A DNA stretch of 32,280 nt from an uncultured Micavibrio sp. (GTDB taxonomy: Bacteria; Pseudomonadota; Alphaproteobacteria; Micavibrionales; UBA1664): the NCBI GenBank assembly GCA_937896295.1, contig CALBME010000137.1, forward strand, positions 1 through 32,280, written 5' to 3'. The position numbers and the translations under genes are program-made. The number at the start of each line of letters is the position of its first letter. Position 1 is the stretch's first letter. The notes beneath the pieces were generated by a model, which had not been told where the DNA came from, did no database searches, and was given only the letters and a program-made list of their open reading frames with translations. This document shows positions 1 through 6,518 of the stretch, one piece after another.

Positions 1-52
1 CGTTAAGGCCGATGAATACCTCGCCCAGGACGAACAGAAGGGGGAGGGATGA
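1..52 (+). CDS. 3' end of an unknown gene (partial)
   Basis: An open frame enters from the left edge and ends at the TGA at 50-52, giving the tail VKADEYLAQDEQKGEG. It ends inside the start of the next gene, the same stop/start overlap that joins most genes of this arm, so it is probably the upstream member of the same operon. Only 16 residues are visible, and no function can be given. Confidence 0.5.
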   Translation, partial: VKADEYLAQDEQKGEG

Positions 53-246
53 TGGATAAATATCTTCAGAAAGCACGAAAGGCCCGTAAGGTTAGGAATT
101 GTGAGAAGAAAAAGGTTTATCAAACGCAGACCGAGGCCAATACGGCAGCGGAAATACGCAATCAAACGGCGTATCAATGCGACATATGCAGCCTGTTCCA
201 CCTGACACACAAGCCATGGGGCGTAAAGAAGAGAATACAATCATGA
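49..246 (+). CDS. Small Cys/His (zinc-finger-like) phage protein
   Basis: A 65-residue basic protein. The N-terminal third is rich in Lys and Arg. The C-terminal part has C44-x2-C47-x3-H51-x2-H54 in the context YQCDICSLFHLTHK, a spacing that could hold one zinc ion; C18 is an extra cysteine. Very short phage proteins with a C-x2-C followed by W/F-H-L-T are common, but their role is unknown to me. Start is either 49 or the next ATG at 52; a GGGGGAGGG run lies directly upstream, and 52 gives slightly better spacing. Nucleic-acid binding is an inference from charge and the CCHH pattern. Confidence 0.75.
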   Translation: MMDKYLQKARKARKVRNCEKKKVYQTQTEANTAAEIRNQTAYQCDICSLFHLTHKPWGVKKRIQS

Positions 247-344
247 AGAAAGCTGACATCAGCCAAGATGCGCTATGGAGGCTATGCGATTTGATTATCG
301 AACTCCTGCATGAAAACAAAGAACTGAAGGAACGGTTATCATGA
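243..344 (+). CDS. 33-residue helical peptide gene
   Basis: A 33-codon frame that starts with ATG overlapping the TGA of the preceding gene and ends in a TGA overlapping the ATG of the next one. A GAAGAG stretch lies about 9 bases upstream. The peptide starts MKKADISQDALWRLCD and ends LLHENKELKERLS, likely one amphipathic helix. Both flanking overlaps match the coupling used through the whole arm, which is the main reason to call it real. No function recognised. Confidence 0.6.
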   Translation: MKKADISQDALWRLCDLIIELLHENKELKERLS

Positions 345-661
345 CCCCCACACCCCAGCAGATCAAGGCGGCTTTGAATGAATATTTTCGTCCAATCGAT
401 CCGTCAGCATGGAAGTACATCAACCGTATTAAACTCTCATTCAGCGAGCAGGAATACGAAACCATCCGCGCCCTCCTCCAGCAGGCCAGCGATGAGGAGA
501 TGGTGCGGGTTCCGATAGAGCCGCCACACGATGTCATTTCAAGAATGGGTGATCTAGCTCAAAGAATAGCGCTCAGTAAAGAATATCCATGGCCGCGTTA
601 CATGATGGATCTTTATGCAATCGCGCTCACCGCAGCCGATGCCGGGGAGGTGAAGCCGTGA
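341..661 (+). CDS. Hypothetical phage accessory protein (106 aa)
   Basis: A 106-residue acidic, mostly helical protein. An AAGGA lies 9 bases before the ATG, which overlaps the TGA of the previous small gene. The N-terminus (TPQQIKAALNEYFRP) has the flavour of many short phage early proteins, but I do not recognise a named family. No Cys clusters, signal peptide or membrane segment. Its stop overlaps the GTG start of the next gene. Confidence 0.75.
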   Translation: MTPTPQQIKAALNEYFRPIDPSAWKYINRIKLSFSEQEYETIRALLQQASDEEMVRVPIEPPHDVISRMGDLAQRIALSKEYPWPRYMMDLYAIALTAADAGEVKP

Positions 662-789
662 AAGATCAATTAGGTTGGTTGCTGTATGTCGCCGTTCTTT
701 TTTTGATAATGGCATTTGTACCGTTTGGATGTGCAGCACAGATGCACTATCTAAAAAAATTCAATGCATATATGGAGGACACCCCATGA
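658..789 (+). CDS. Small single-pass membrane protein
   Basis: A 43-residue protein starting at GTG 658, which overlaps the preceding TGA (GTGA), with GGGGAGGTGA just upstream. Residues about 6-22 (LGWLLYVAVLFLIMAFV) form one hydrophobic segment, followed by FGCAAQ and a short hydrophilic tail. The Cys after the hydrophobic stretch is not in a convincing lipobox. The longer frame opening at 589 has no supporting ribosome site and would lie wholly over the previous gene, so I use the GTG. Function unknown; inner-membrane location is inferred. Confidence 0.65.
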   Translation: MKDQLGWLLYVAVLFLIMAFVPFGCAAQMHYLKKFNAYMEDTP

Positions 790-1679
790 CGAACAACCCC
801 GAAATGCCTGAAATGCCTGAAATGCCGGATGAGATATGGGCCGCACAAGGAAAAGACGGAACCACCTATTGGGCGCGCCATCGGCATGAAGCTTTAGATA
901 AAGGCGATGCGATAAAACAGACGCGCTTTGTCCGCGCCGCCCGCCCAGCAGCCGTTGATGTTAAGAAAATACGGAAGCGGGTAAACCAAAGGCCGGAAAC
1001 TCTTGCCGGGGAAGGACAGTGGCTTTGGGTAAATGGCAAGGCAGAGGGCTGGAACGACTGCTTAGACTACCTCGCCCAACACGGCCACCTGACCCCTACC
1101 CCTACGGGCGAACGGGCGGAGGCTTTGTCACCTATAGACTGCCTGAATGCCATTCAAAGCACAGTGCTTTACGGGAAGATCGGAGCACAGGTTAAGCGGG
1201 ATTTTGCTAACGAGATCGAGATAATCCGCCACGCCCTCAGCCAACCCGTCCACTGCACATGTAACGGAAAAATTCCACATCCTTTGAAGACTGGGAAACT
1301 TTATCCAGCCTCAACTGTTCTGTGCGATATTGCCGGACAAGAGGGTAATGATGGTTTTCCTTACGAAACTATGCAACACGTTGCCGATATGCTTCAGCGT
1401 TGCGGGCAACCATTAGACGCACCCGTCCACTGCACGGGGAGTGAGGTGCAATCGATCGCGAAGTCTGTTGACTCCGTTTTAAAAGAAGATGGAGGCTTTT
1501 GGCATTCATGTTCAGGCTGCCACGAGACAATTGACGGGCATACAAACGCGCCGTTCAGCAATATCTTTAAATGCTATTTAGGGTCTGGTTGTCATGAATG
1601 CGGTGGTATTGGCGCAGTCTGGGACAACACCGACTATGAGGATATGGCTAGATCAATAATGGAGAACAACAATGCATGA
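786..1679 (+). CDS. Mosaic phage accessory protein with Cys-rich C-terminus (Ea22-like style)
   Basis: A 297-residue protein starting at ATG 786, with GGAGG upstream and overlap with the previous TGA. It looks modular. There is an N-terminal PEM tripeptide repeat. A segment PDEIWAAQGKDGTTYWA follows, of a type common in phage accessory proteins. A helical middle (about 115-150) comes next, then two PVHCT boxes (residues 154-158 and 213-217). The Cys-rich end has C242-x2-C245 and C263/C269/C272, then GAVWDNTDYEDMA. The C-terminal arrangement recalls Ea22/EaA-type phage proteins and could be a zinc ribbon; that is resemblance only. The longer frame from 675 overlaps the membrane-protein gene and is not favoured. 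Confidence 0.7.
   Translation: MTNNPEMPEMPEMPDEIWAAQGKDGTTYWARHRHEALDKGDAIKQTRFVRAARPAAVDVKKIRKRVNQRPETLAGEGQWLWVNGKAEGWNDCLDYLAQHGHLTPTPTGERAEALSPIDCLNAIQSTVLYGKIGAQVKRDFANEIEIIRHALSQPVHCTCNGKIPHPLKTGKLYPASTVLCDIAGQEGNDGFPYETMQHVADMLQRCGQPLDAPVHCTGSEVQSIAKSVDSVLKEDGGFWHSCSGCHETIDGHTNAPFSNIFKCYLGSGCHECGGIGAVWDNTDYEDMARSIMENNNA
801..827 (+). repeat. Three tandem copies of a 9-base unit
   Basis: GAAATGCCT, GAAATGCCT and GAAATGCCG follow one another, adding Pro-Glu-Met repeats at the N-terminus of the 297-residue protein. In-frame units of this kind arise by slippage. Confidence 0.85.
1244..1435 (+). repeat. 15-base direct repeat pair inside one gene
   Basis: ACCCGTCCACTGCAC occurs at 1244-1258 and again at 1421-1435, 177 bases apart and in the same reading frame (59 codons). 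It encodes the PVHCT boxes. It may be the trace of an internal module duplication or a recombination joint. Confidence 0.8.
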
Positions 1680-2352
1680 AGATATTATCCGGGAACGGTT
1701 TGAGAAAGAAATGAAGCGATGCGGCCTTAATACTAACCGCGATGTACGACCTGAAACCGGACACGTGTACGTTTGCCCAGAAGTTAGAGCACGATGGTCT
1801 GGCTGGCAAGCCGCCTATGCGTCAATGCGCGAGATAACTAAGGCCATCGCGTATTTCTACGAAGGTTTCCAGAGCGGTGGATATGGCACAACGTCTGATA
1901 AGTCCTACCCTGCTGAATGGGATGACTTACTGGCGATTGCGCGGAAGATGGAGAAGAACGGCGAACTGAGTCGCGAGATCGAGGAGCTGCTGGCTGCTCC
2001 AGACAAGGCGATGATGGAGAAGTTAGAGTTCTGGTGTGATATCCAGTTGCCAGAGGATATGAGTACACAGAAGCATGAGCAGGTTTCTGACGGAGATGAT
2101 CCATTCAGAACATTCGAAAGGGGTTATGATGCGGCTTTGGAATTTGTGCGGAAGCAATTCCCCAAACACGCCGCACCAGCCGCGCCGGATAGCGGGGATG
2201 ACGCTCTGGCAATCTTTGAAGATTGCTGCGTCCGAGAATATCACGCTATGGGTACGCAATGGCAGATAGAACATTACGAAATTGACCTTCGTATGTCTGG
2301 CGACCAATACCGCCAGTTTATAGCCGCCCTCTCCAAAAAGCGGGAGGGGTAG
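1672..2352 (+). CDS. Hypothetical phage accessory protein (226 aa)
   Basis: A 226-residue protein overlapping the previous gene by 8 bases, with GGAG 8 bases before the ATG. The N-terminal part (FEKEMKRCG, then W42-x2-WQAAYA) is a pattern often seen at the start of short phage accessory proteins. The middle is charged and helical. A Pro/Ala-rich linker (APAAPDSG) leads to a separate C-terminal segment ending FIAALSKKREG, so it may be a two-module fusion. No catalytic motif or membrane segment is visible. Function unknown. Confidence 0.72.
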   Translation: MHEDIIRERFEKEMKRCGLNTNRDVRPETGHVYVCPEVRARWSGWQAAYASMREITKAIAYFYEGFQSGGYGTTSDKSYPAEWDDLLAIARKMEKNGELSREIEELLAAPDKAMMEKLEFWCDIQLPEDMSTQKHEQVSDGDDPFRTFERGYDAALEFVRKQFPKHAAPAAPDSGDDALAIFEDCCVREYHAMGTQWQIEHYEIDLRMSGDQYRQFIAALSKKREG

Positions 2353-2667
2353 ATGGTGAAAATTGGATCTAGGCAGATCGATCTTTTAAGAAGATTTGTG
2401 CCGGAGGAATGGTTATCAATGGAGGACGGACACGTCAAAATTGAATACAAAAATATACGGCCATCAAGACGAAAAGATAAACCATGGTGGCCCGAAATGG
2501 ATTCACTTATAAAACGGGGCCTTCTTTGTGTCCGCAGGAAAACCACAGAAACCCTCATGGGGGACGACACGTTTTACAAGGATTCCCATTGGCAGGCGGC
2601 CACTAGCTGGAAAGGCATTCAAGCATTGAAGGATTTAACCACCGCGCAGAAGGAGAGTGAGAAGTGA
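2353..2667 (+). CDS. Hypothetical basic phage protein (104 aa)
   Basis: A 104-residue protein whose ATG directly follows the TAG of the previous gene, with GGAGGGG upstream. It is basic, has several Trp and a stretch LIKRGLLCVRRKTTETLMG that could be a helix plus beta wing, so a winged-helix-like fold is possible but unproven. No recognised family. Its stop overlaps the GTG of the next gene. Confidence 0.7.
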   Translation: MVKIGSRQIDLLRRFVPEEWLSMEDGHVKIEYKNIRPSRRKDKPWWPEMDSLIKRGLLCVRRKTTETLMGDDTFYKDSHWQAATSWKGIQALKDLTTAQKESEK

Positions 2668-2888
2668 AAGAAGATAAATCAGAGGTAATCGGTATTGACT
2701 CCGAAACGGCAAAAAGCCTTGAGGTTTGCGGTCAAAATCTATTGGAACATGCGCAGGAACACTGGCTCGATATCGACTGCATGAAGTGTGGTCATGGATG
2801 CTATTGGGAGCCGTCCGATTTCCAAAATTATCAATGCAGCCAATGCGGGGATAAAACGCTTTACAAATTGAATACGAGGACGCAATGA
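2664..2888 (+). CDS. Small zinc-ribbon candidate protein (74 aa)
   Basis: A 74-residue acidic protein starting at GTG 2664, with AAGGAG 8 bases upstream and overlap with the preceding TGA. The C-terminal half carries C39-x2-C42 and C58-x2-C61, with a fifth Cys at 46, a typical zinc-ribbon layout (CMKCGHGC and YQCSQCGDK). A single zinc site between the two knuckles is the likely structure; a partner or nucleic-acid adaptor role is inferred only. Confidence 0.72.
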   Translation: MKEDKSEVIGIDSETAKSLEVCGQNLLEHAQEHWLDIDCMKCGHGCYWEPSDFQNYQCSQCGDKTLYKLNTRTQ

Positions 2889-3304
2889 CGGATACACCAC
2901 TGGATATATCTGATAAAGATTACCCAAAGGAATTATGGGTCTATAACCGAAATGGCAGAATTGAAGCAAGAGACAGTTCGATTGTTGTTGGAAATGTTTT
3001 GTACCGACGCGCAACACTCTTGGACGCCACCCCCGACGCGCTCAGGAAGGTGCGGGATAAACTGGAATACCTTGCCAGTTGGCAAGCCAAAGATGGCGAT
3101 AGCGTTGTGCCAGAAGTTGCGAATGAAGCACTCACCCTGCTCGACGGCAGCTATCCAGTGCCGGAAGGATACGTGCTGGTTAAGCGGGAGCCTACAGAGG
3201 AGATGATTAAGGCTGGACAGACGTGCACGATACCAATGAATTTATATTCAATATGGGGAGCCATGTGCGCGGCGTCGCCGGGGGTTGAGGAAGGGAGATG
3301 GTGA
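2885..3304 (+). CDS. Mosaic phage accessory protein (139 aa)
   Basis: A 139-residue protein; its ATG overlaps the TGA before it and GAGG lies upstream. Residues 14-43 (PKELWVYNRNGRIEA, then NVLYRRA) resemble the N-terminal module of the 297-residue protein in this arm. A short helical middle follows. The end has EPTEEMIKAG (102-111), then YSIWGAMCAASP (121-132), a motif pair very common in phage accessory proteins. It therefore looks like a recombination product of standard modules. Biological role unknown. Confidence 0.75.
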   Translation: MTDTPLDISDKDYPKELWVYNRNGRIEARDSSIVVGNVLYRRATLLDATPDALRKVRDKLEYLASWQAKDGDSVVPEVANEALTLLDGSYPVPEGYVLVKREPTEEMIKAGQTCTIPMNLYSIWGAMCAASPGVEEGRW

Positions 3305-3322
3305 TGGATGAAGGAATAACGA

Positions 3323-3568
3323 ATGCATTCATTGCGTGATGTAGTTTCGAGCACCGTAAAGGGTATCGCGGAAAGAGTCGTGATAATCAACGATGAAGAC
3401 CTTTACTCCGTTGTTGCCGAAACTTTCATGAAGGGCTGGAATATGTCCGATCATTATCGAGGGGAAGAAGACGCCATCGATTGGATGATTAAAGAGAGAA
3501 ACTCGGCTGTTGAACGCATGAAGCGTAAAGTTGAACAGAACCGAAAGAAACTACAGGATACGCCATGA
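3323..3568 (+). CDS. Hypothetical small phage protein (81 aa)
   Basis: An 81-residue protein with GAAGGA 7-8 bases before the ATG. The N-terminal half is mixed; the C-terminal half (about 47-78) is strongly charged and probably a helix or coiled coil. An 11-codon frame starts at 3304 and ends inside this gene; its body contains the ribosome site of this gene, so it may only serve to couple translation. No family recognised. Confidence 0.65.
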   Translation: MHSLRDVVSSTVKGIAERVVIINDEDLYSVVAETFMKGWNMSDHYRGEEDAIDWMIKERNSAVERMKRKVEQNRKKLQDTP

Positions 3569-3615
3569 CCCACGAAACCATACTGCGCCTGATCGAGAGG
3601 AACGCCCATGACTGA
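3565..3615 (+). CDS. 16-codon coupling peptide (possible)
   Basis: ATG 3565 overlaps the TGA of the previous gene and the frame ends at 3615, just past the ATG of the next gene at 3608. The peptide is MTHETILRLIERNAHD. An AGGA lies 6 bases upstream. It may be a remnant of a longer gene or a leader that carries ribosomes to the next start. Evidence is only the overlap pattern. Confidence 0.3.
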   Translation: MTHETILRLIERNAHD

Positions 3616-3901
3616 AGAGCCGGAAGCTGTGAAGTTTCTAAGAAAACTGAACGATGCGCAGTCCATAGATTATGGCGATGCGACTAAATTCTTTGCGGAA
3701 TGTCCTGCCGATATAATAGCCCACATCGACGCCCTCGCCGAGCGACTGAAAACGGCGGATGAGACACTGGCGTTTTATGGGGATGAGGAAACCTATGATT
3801 CTAGGCTTGTGACGCAACCTTGCGAATGCTGCACAGATATCATCGCCGCGCCTATTGAAGAAGATGAAGGCCAACGCGCCCGCGAATGGAGGGGGAAGTG
3901 A
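3608..3901 (+). CDS. Hypothetical acidic phage protein (97 aa)
   Basis: A 97-residue acidic protein with GAGAGGA 7 bases before its ATG. Residues about 31-55 (CPADIIAHIDALAERLKTADETLAF) form a likely amphipathic helix, a stretch often seen in phage accessory proteins. C72, C74 and C75 (PCECC) follow, too few for a clear metal site. The stop overlaps the next ATG. Confidence 0.7.
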   Translation: MTEEPEAVKFLRKLNDAQSIDYGDATKFFAECPADIIAHIDALAERLKTADETLAFYGDEETYDSRLVTQPCECCTDIIAAPIEEDEGQRAREWRGK

Positions 3902-4056
3902 TGACACTGAATGAGTTTATAGATGAAACAAAACACGACATAGAGCGCTTTAAGGAGTTCTGGTTATTGAACAGGGTAACGGATAAAGACGGATTTCCCG
4001 ATTCGCTGGACGCAGGGGAATGGTATGAGCAATTCCTAATGTGGTGTTCGACATGA
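3901..4056 (+). CDS. Small acidic phage protein (51 aa)
   Basis: A 51-residue protein starting at ATG 3901 right after GGAGGGGGAAGTG and overlapping the previous TGA. It reads MTLNEFIDETKHDIERFKEF, then WLL, and ends GEWYEQFLMWCST. The pattern RFKxFW followed later by GEWxEQFxxW is one I associate with very short conserved phage proteins of unknown function. Acidic and helical, no Cys cluster. The good start site and familiar pattern make it likely to be real despite its size. Confidence 0.7.
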   Translation: MTLNEFIDETKHDIERFKEFWLLNRVTDKDGFPDSLDAGEWYEQFLMWCST

Positions 4057-4139
4057 TCCCCGTACACCTACAACCCGATGGCTCCTATATCTGCTGGGGA
4101 CGCCATGCAAATTACTTACATAAAAATTTTTTAATGTAA
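4053..4139 (+). CDS. 28-residue truncated-looking phage protein
   Basis: ATG 4053 overlaps the previous TGA; no clear ribosome site is seen. The peptide begins MIPVHLQPDGSYICWG, close to the usual opening of longer small phage proteins (PVHLxxDGS followed by an aromatic strand), but stops after 28 residues in an AT-rich stretch at the point where the two operons converge. It is probably the stub of a longer gene cut by the junction, or a non-functional remnant. Confidence 0.4.
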   Translation: MIPVHLQPDGSYICWGRHANYLHKNFLM

Positions 4140-4159
4140 TATCATTTATTATTTGATAT
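4116..4159. terminator. AT-rich inverted repeats at the convergent operon junction
   Basis: TTACATAAAAA and its near-complement TTTTTTAATGTAA form an inverted repeat at 4116-4139. A second pair, ATATCA and TGATAT (4139-4144 and 4154-4159, 9-base loop), follows. They lie exactly between the last rightward and last leftward genes and carry A and T runs on both sides. Bidirectional termination is plausible from position, but the stems have almost no G-C pairs, so this is weak. Confidence 0.3.
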
Positions 4160-4369
4160 TTCCGCAATCCGTTCCAGCTTGCTACGATCAGCCATCCATG
4201 CATACCAGACATCTGCAATCCATTGTGCGTATGCCACTGATGTATCAGCAGGCGCAGCGGGAATAGGTTCAGGTGTTGTCAGGCTACTTGGTACAGTCAG
4301 GGGATTACTTATCCAAGTAGAGCATCCGCACAGTGTCAGAAATGACAGCAGCAGGGCGAGACGTATCAT
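4142..4369 (-). CDS. Outer-membrane spanin (Rz1-like lipoprotein)
   Basis: A 75-residue protein with a lipoprotein signal: hydrophobic residues 3-13, then lipobox L13-C14-G15-C16, so the mature protein would start at lipidated C16. A proline-rich stretch (NPLTVPSSLTTPEPIPAAP) follows, as in many o-spanins, then a short helical end. Its first 65 bases lie inside the end of the i-spanin gene in another frame, the classic Rz/Rz1 arrangement. Predicted role: sits in the outer membrane and binds the inner-membrane partner to fuse the membranes at the last step of lysis. Last gene of the late operon. Confidence 0.8.
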   Translation of the reverse strand: MIRLALLLSFLTLCGCSTWISNPLTVPSSLTTPEPIPAAPADTSVAYAQWIADVWYAWMADRSKLERIAEISNNK

Positions 4370-4628
4370 TGCTTTGTCCTATGGTTTGAGTGACTTTACT
4401 ATGGGATGCCGATAATGCAGCCTGTATTGTCGCCTGATAGTCCTGGGCTGCGCTGATGCGTAAAGACTGTTGTAAATGCTTGGCAGTGTCGGCAGCATCT
4501 CTGTCGGCCGTGCATGACTCATAACCGGAATGGCGCAGATATAGGCCAGCCAGCCCCAAGGCGACTACAGCGCCAAGGACGGCCACAAGTTTACGGTTGG
4601 CAAGGATCCAAGGGATGACATTAAACAT
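4305..4628 (-). CDS. Inner-membrane spanin (Rz-like)
   Basis: Starting at ATG 4628 (MFNVIPW) the protein has 107 residues: a short N-terminus, one membrane segment at about 14-31 (LVAVLGAVVALGLAGLYL), then a periplasmic helical domain rich in Ala, Gln and Ser. This is the i-spanin topology. The ATG overlaps the stop of the endolysin gene by 8 bases. The longer frame from 4697 would run far into the endolysin gene, so the shorter start is preferred. Function is assigned from topology, from the overlapping lipoprotein gene and from position after the endolysin, not from sequence similarity. Confidence 0.72.
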   Translation of the reverse strand: MFNVIPWILANRKLVAVLGAVVALGLAGLYLRHSGYESCTADRDAADTAKHLQQSLRISAAQDYQATIQAALSASHSKVTQTIGQSNDTSRPAAVISDTVRMLYLDK

Positions 4629-5049
4629 ACCGCGCATCCTTATACCCGTCAGCAAGTTGCACATGACCGAAATCAGGCTTTTTCCAGTCGATCCCACACT
4701 CTATTTTAACATGCAAATCTTCTGCCGCCGTTTTAATGGCCCATATAATAGGATGGTATAAATCATCCTGCCATGACGGTTGCCCGTTCAGAAATGCGGT
4801 AACGTCAACTGCATGACCAAGCCCATCTTTACCGGGGATATGCTTTGATTGAGTTGTCCATGTCACTATTTTACCTGGCTTCGTTCGGCCTTGCGCGTAC
4901 AGATCATCCTGTTCAGCCTGTGTCCGCACTGCTTTGGCAACAACGCCATAATCAACTTCCGCATATTTATAGCCTTCCAGAATAACCTGAACCAGTTTTG
5001 GATGGACGCCGACCAGATTATCAAGTGTGCGCTTGGATGGTTTGAACAT
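4621..5049 (-). CDS. Endolysin, M15-family L-Ala-D-Glu / D-Ala-D-Ala type peptidase
   Basis: From ATG 5049 the protein is 142 residues. Motifs of the VanY/M15 endolysin family are clear: R42-T-x-x-EQ-x-x-LYAQGR (42-55), SKH at 68-70, GHAVDV at 78-83 and GHVQL at 128-132. H70, D82 and H129 are the likely zinc ligands; compared with the compact SxHxxGxAxD form there is a small insertion between H70 and D82. It has no signal peptide, so release through a holin is expected. The longer start at 5094 would overlap the 53-codon gene upstream and lacks a better ribosome site; a GGGGG lies 7 bases before ATG 5049. Confidence 0.88.
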   Translation of the reverse strand: MFKPSKRTLDNLVGVHPKLVQVILEGYKYAEVDYGVVAKAVRTQAEQDDLYAQGRTKPGKIVTWTTQSKHIPGKDGLGHAVDVTAFLNGQPSWQDDLYHPIIWAIKTAAEDLHVKIECGIDWKKPDFGHVQLADGYKDARYV

Positions 5050-5050
5050 A

Positions 5051-5212
5051 TCATGCCCCCGGCTCTGGTTTCTTCCCGTGAATAGCCCGTGCAAGATGCC
5101 CGTTTGTCTTTGGGATTTTCTCGCATAGTTTAATTATAGCATCGTGGCTGTCATCACCAGCTCGCCTTAGTTTTTCCAGCAACTGACAATATTCTTCAAT
5201 GTGATGTTTCAT
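5051..5212 (-). CDS. 53-residue gene in the lysis cassette
   Basis: A frame of 53 codons starts at ATG 5212 inside the end of the holin-like gene (17-base overlap), preceded by a strong GAGAGGA. It ends in a TGA at 5051, one base before the endolysin ATG at 5049. It begins MKHHIEEYCQLLEKLRRAG and ends AIHGKKPEPGA: soluble, helical, no signal or membrane segment. The tight packing and the ribosome site argue that it is real. I do not recognise the family; regulation of lysis or a small cytosolic partner are guesses. Confidence 0.68.
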   Translation of the reverse strand: MKHHIEEYCQLLEKLRRAGDDSHDAIIKLCEKIPKTNGHLARAIHGKKPEPGA

Positions 5213-5462
5213 CTAATTTCCTCTCAACCCGGCGCAACACTTCTGTATTGCCAACGAGAGCTGTTGTTACTGACTCCACCTGCTTTGAAGATAGTGTCAT
5301 CATGGCGTCTGTCAAAGTATTATATCTATCCTCGCGTTCATTCTCACGCTTGGCGGCGGCGTCCAGCGATGCCTTGACGTATCTGCCGAGCGCGATAATA
5401 ACCAGCGCCATTCCTGCAAATAAGACCCCTTGTTGTCCGATTTGAGATAAAAGTGCGTCCAT
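5196..5462 (-). CDS. Putative holin or lysis membrane protein
   Basis: An 88-residue protein with one clear membrane segment at about 12-29 (GVLFAGMALVIIALGRYV) followed by a highly charged soluble tail (AAKRENEREDRYN onward) likely to be helical and perhaps coiled coil. One membrane span plus a charged cytoplasmic tail, placed directly before the endolysin, fits a one-span holin. It is also compatible with a phage membrane protein of another role, so holin is inferred from position. Confidence 0.6.
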   Translation of the reverse strand: MDALLSQIGQQGVLFAGMALVIIALGRYVKASLDAAAKRENEREDRYNTLTDAMMTLSSKQVESVTTALVGNTEVLRRVERKLDETSH

Positions 5463-5473
5463 GATTACTCCGT

Positions 5474-6511
5474 TTATGTTTTGATGATTTTAAGAACCAC
5501 TGCAGAAGGCTGCATGACGTTAAACGGTGTATTGGAGCCGATGGATGATGTCGCAATGTCAGTGCTTGATCCTGAATTTGTTACTTGTTCAAATGTAGTT
5601 GTCGCTCCACCACCGCCCGTCGTGCGGTTGACGGTAAGATTGAATGTCGGCAACTCGCCGGTTGTCAATACGTGCGTTTCTTCACCGCCGACATTGCCGA
5701 CTGCGTTCCCGATGGTTCCTGTACCAGATCCGCCTGAACCAATAGCAGTGCGGCGGCGGAAGTCGGGAAGGTTGAATGTGGTCGATCCATCGCCAACTCC
5801 CCAAGTCGTTCCTATGGCTGTAAACAAGTCGGCATATGTCGTGCGCGATACGGCGGAACCGTCGCAGCCCAGATAGCCGGTCGGCACGGACGTTCCGGCA
5901 AAGTCTATCATCGCGCCGGTCGGATTGGATGCTGTGCCGTTCAATACGCCGCCTGAGAATGATAGGTTTGTGCCGAGAGTAATAGCCACGATGTTCCCAG
6001 ACGCGCCCCTGCCGAGCAGGGTATTGGATGCCAGCGCCAGGCCGACAGGTGCCGCCGTGCTTCCTGTGTTGTTGACCAGAACGGTATTGGCGGCAATCGT
6101 GCCAGACGGCGCGGCCATGTTCTGTAGCAGCGTCCAGTATGTCGGATTGCTTAATGCGTTGCCGGTGTTGTCATCTGTGACCGATCCATAAATCTCATAT
6201 GTCCCGGCCTTTTTGACCATGGATTTTTGGAAATAGGTTGTTTCCGCGTCATACTCCGGTATGCCTTCTTGGAACAAATAGGCCAGCTGAGTCGTGTTGA
6301 TATAATTTAGCGCCTGCATTTCTTCCAGCGTTGGCAGATTGTCGCCGCTGATCGTGGCTTCCGACCATCCGTTTAGATAGGCCGATAGCGCCATCAGCGT
6401 TGCAAGGTTATTGCTTAAAACCTTAGTGCCAGCCCGCGCCGATCCAAATTGCCCGTTATTTGAGGCATTGGAGCCGAAAATCTTTTGAAATACGCGGGGT
6501 AGCTTGGCCAT
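5474..6511 (-). CDS. Tail fibre / receptor-binding protein with tail-collar domain, copy 2
   Basis: A 345-residue protein homologous to its upstream neighbour. N-terminal about 1-130 (ASNNGQFGSA, GTKVLSN, then LAYLFQEG) is a shared attachment module. An Ala/Thr-rich linker follows. The C-terminal phage tail-collar domain (IDFAGTSVPTGYLGCDGS, TTFNLPDFRRR, ending PFNVMQPSAVVLKIIKT) begins near residue 195. The glycine-rich insertion is short and there is no HxH motif: the position has GELPTFNLTVN where the paralogue has GELVNHFHS. Located at the tail end of the virion module, it probably binds the cell surface. Confidence 0.85.
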   Translation of the reverse strand: MAKLPRVFQKIFGSNASNNGQFGSARAGTKVLSNNLATLMALSAYLNGWSEATISGDNLPTLEEMQALNYINTTQLAYLFQEGIPEYDAETTYFQKSMVKKAGTYEIYGSVTDDNTGNALSNPTYWTLLQNMAAPSGTIAANTVLVNNTGSTAAPVGLALASNTLLGRGASGNIVAITLGTNLSFSGGVLNGTASNPTGAMIDFAGTSVPTGYLGCDGSAVSRTTYADLFTAIGTTWGVGDGSTTFNLPDFRRRTAIGSGGSGTGTIGNAVGNVGGEETHVLTTGELPTFNLTVNRTTGGGGATTTFEQVTNSGSSTDIATSSIGSNTPFNVMQPSAVVLKIIKT

Positions 6512-6518
6512 TTCAACC

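Noticed and set aside
675..785. N-terminal extension of the 297-residue accessory protein
   Set aside because: It would lie over the membrane-protein gene and the ATG at 786 has GGAGG and the usual stop overlap.
3304..3339. 11-codon frame MDEGITNAFIA
   Set aside because: Too short to call; it carries the ribosome site of the next gene and may be chance.
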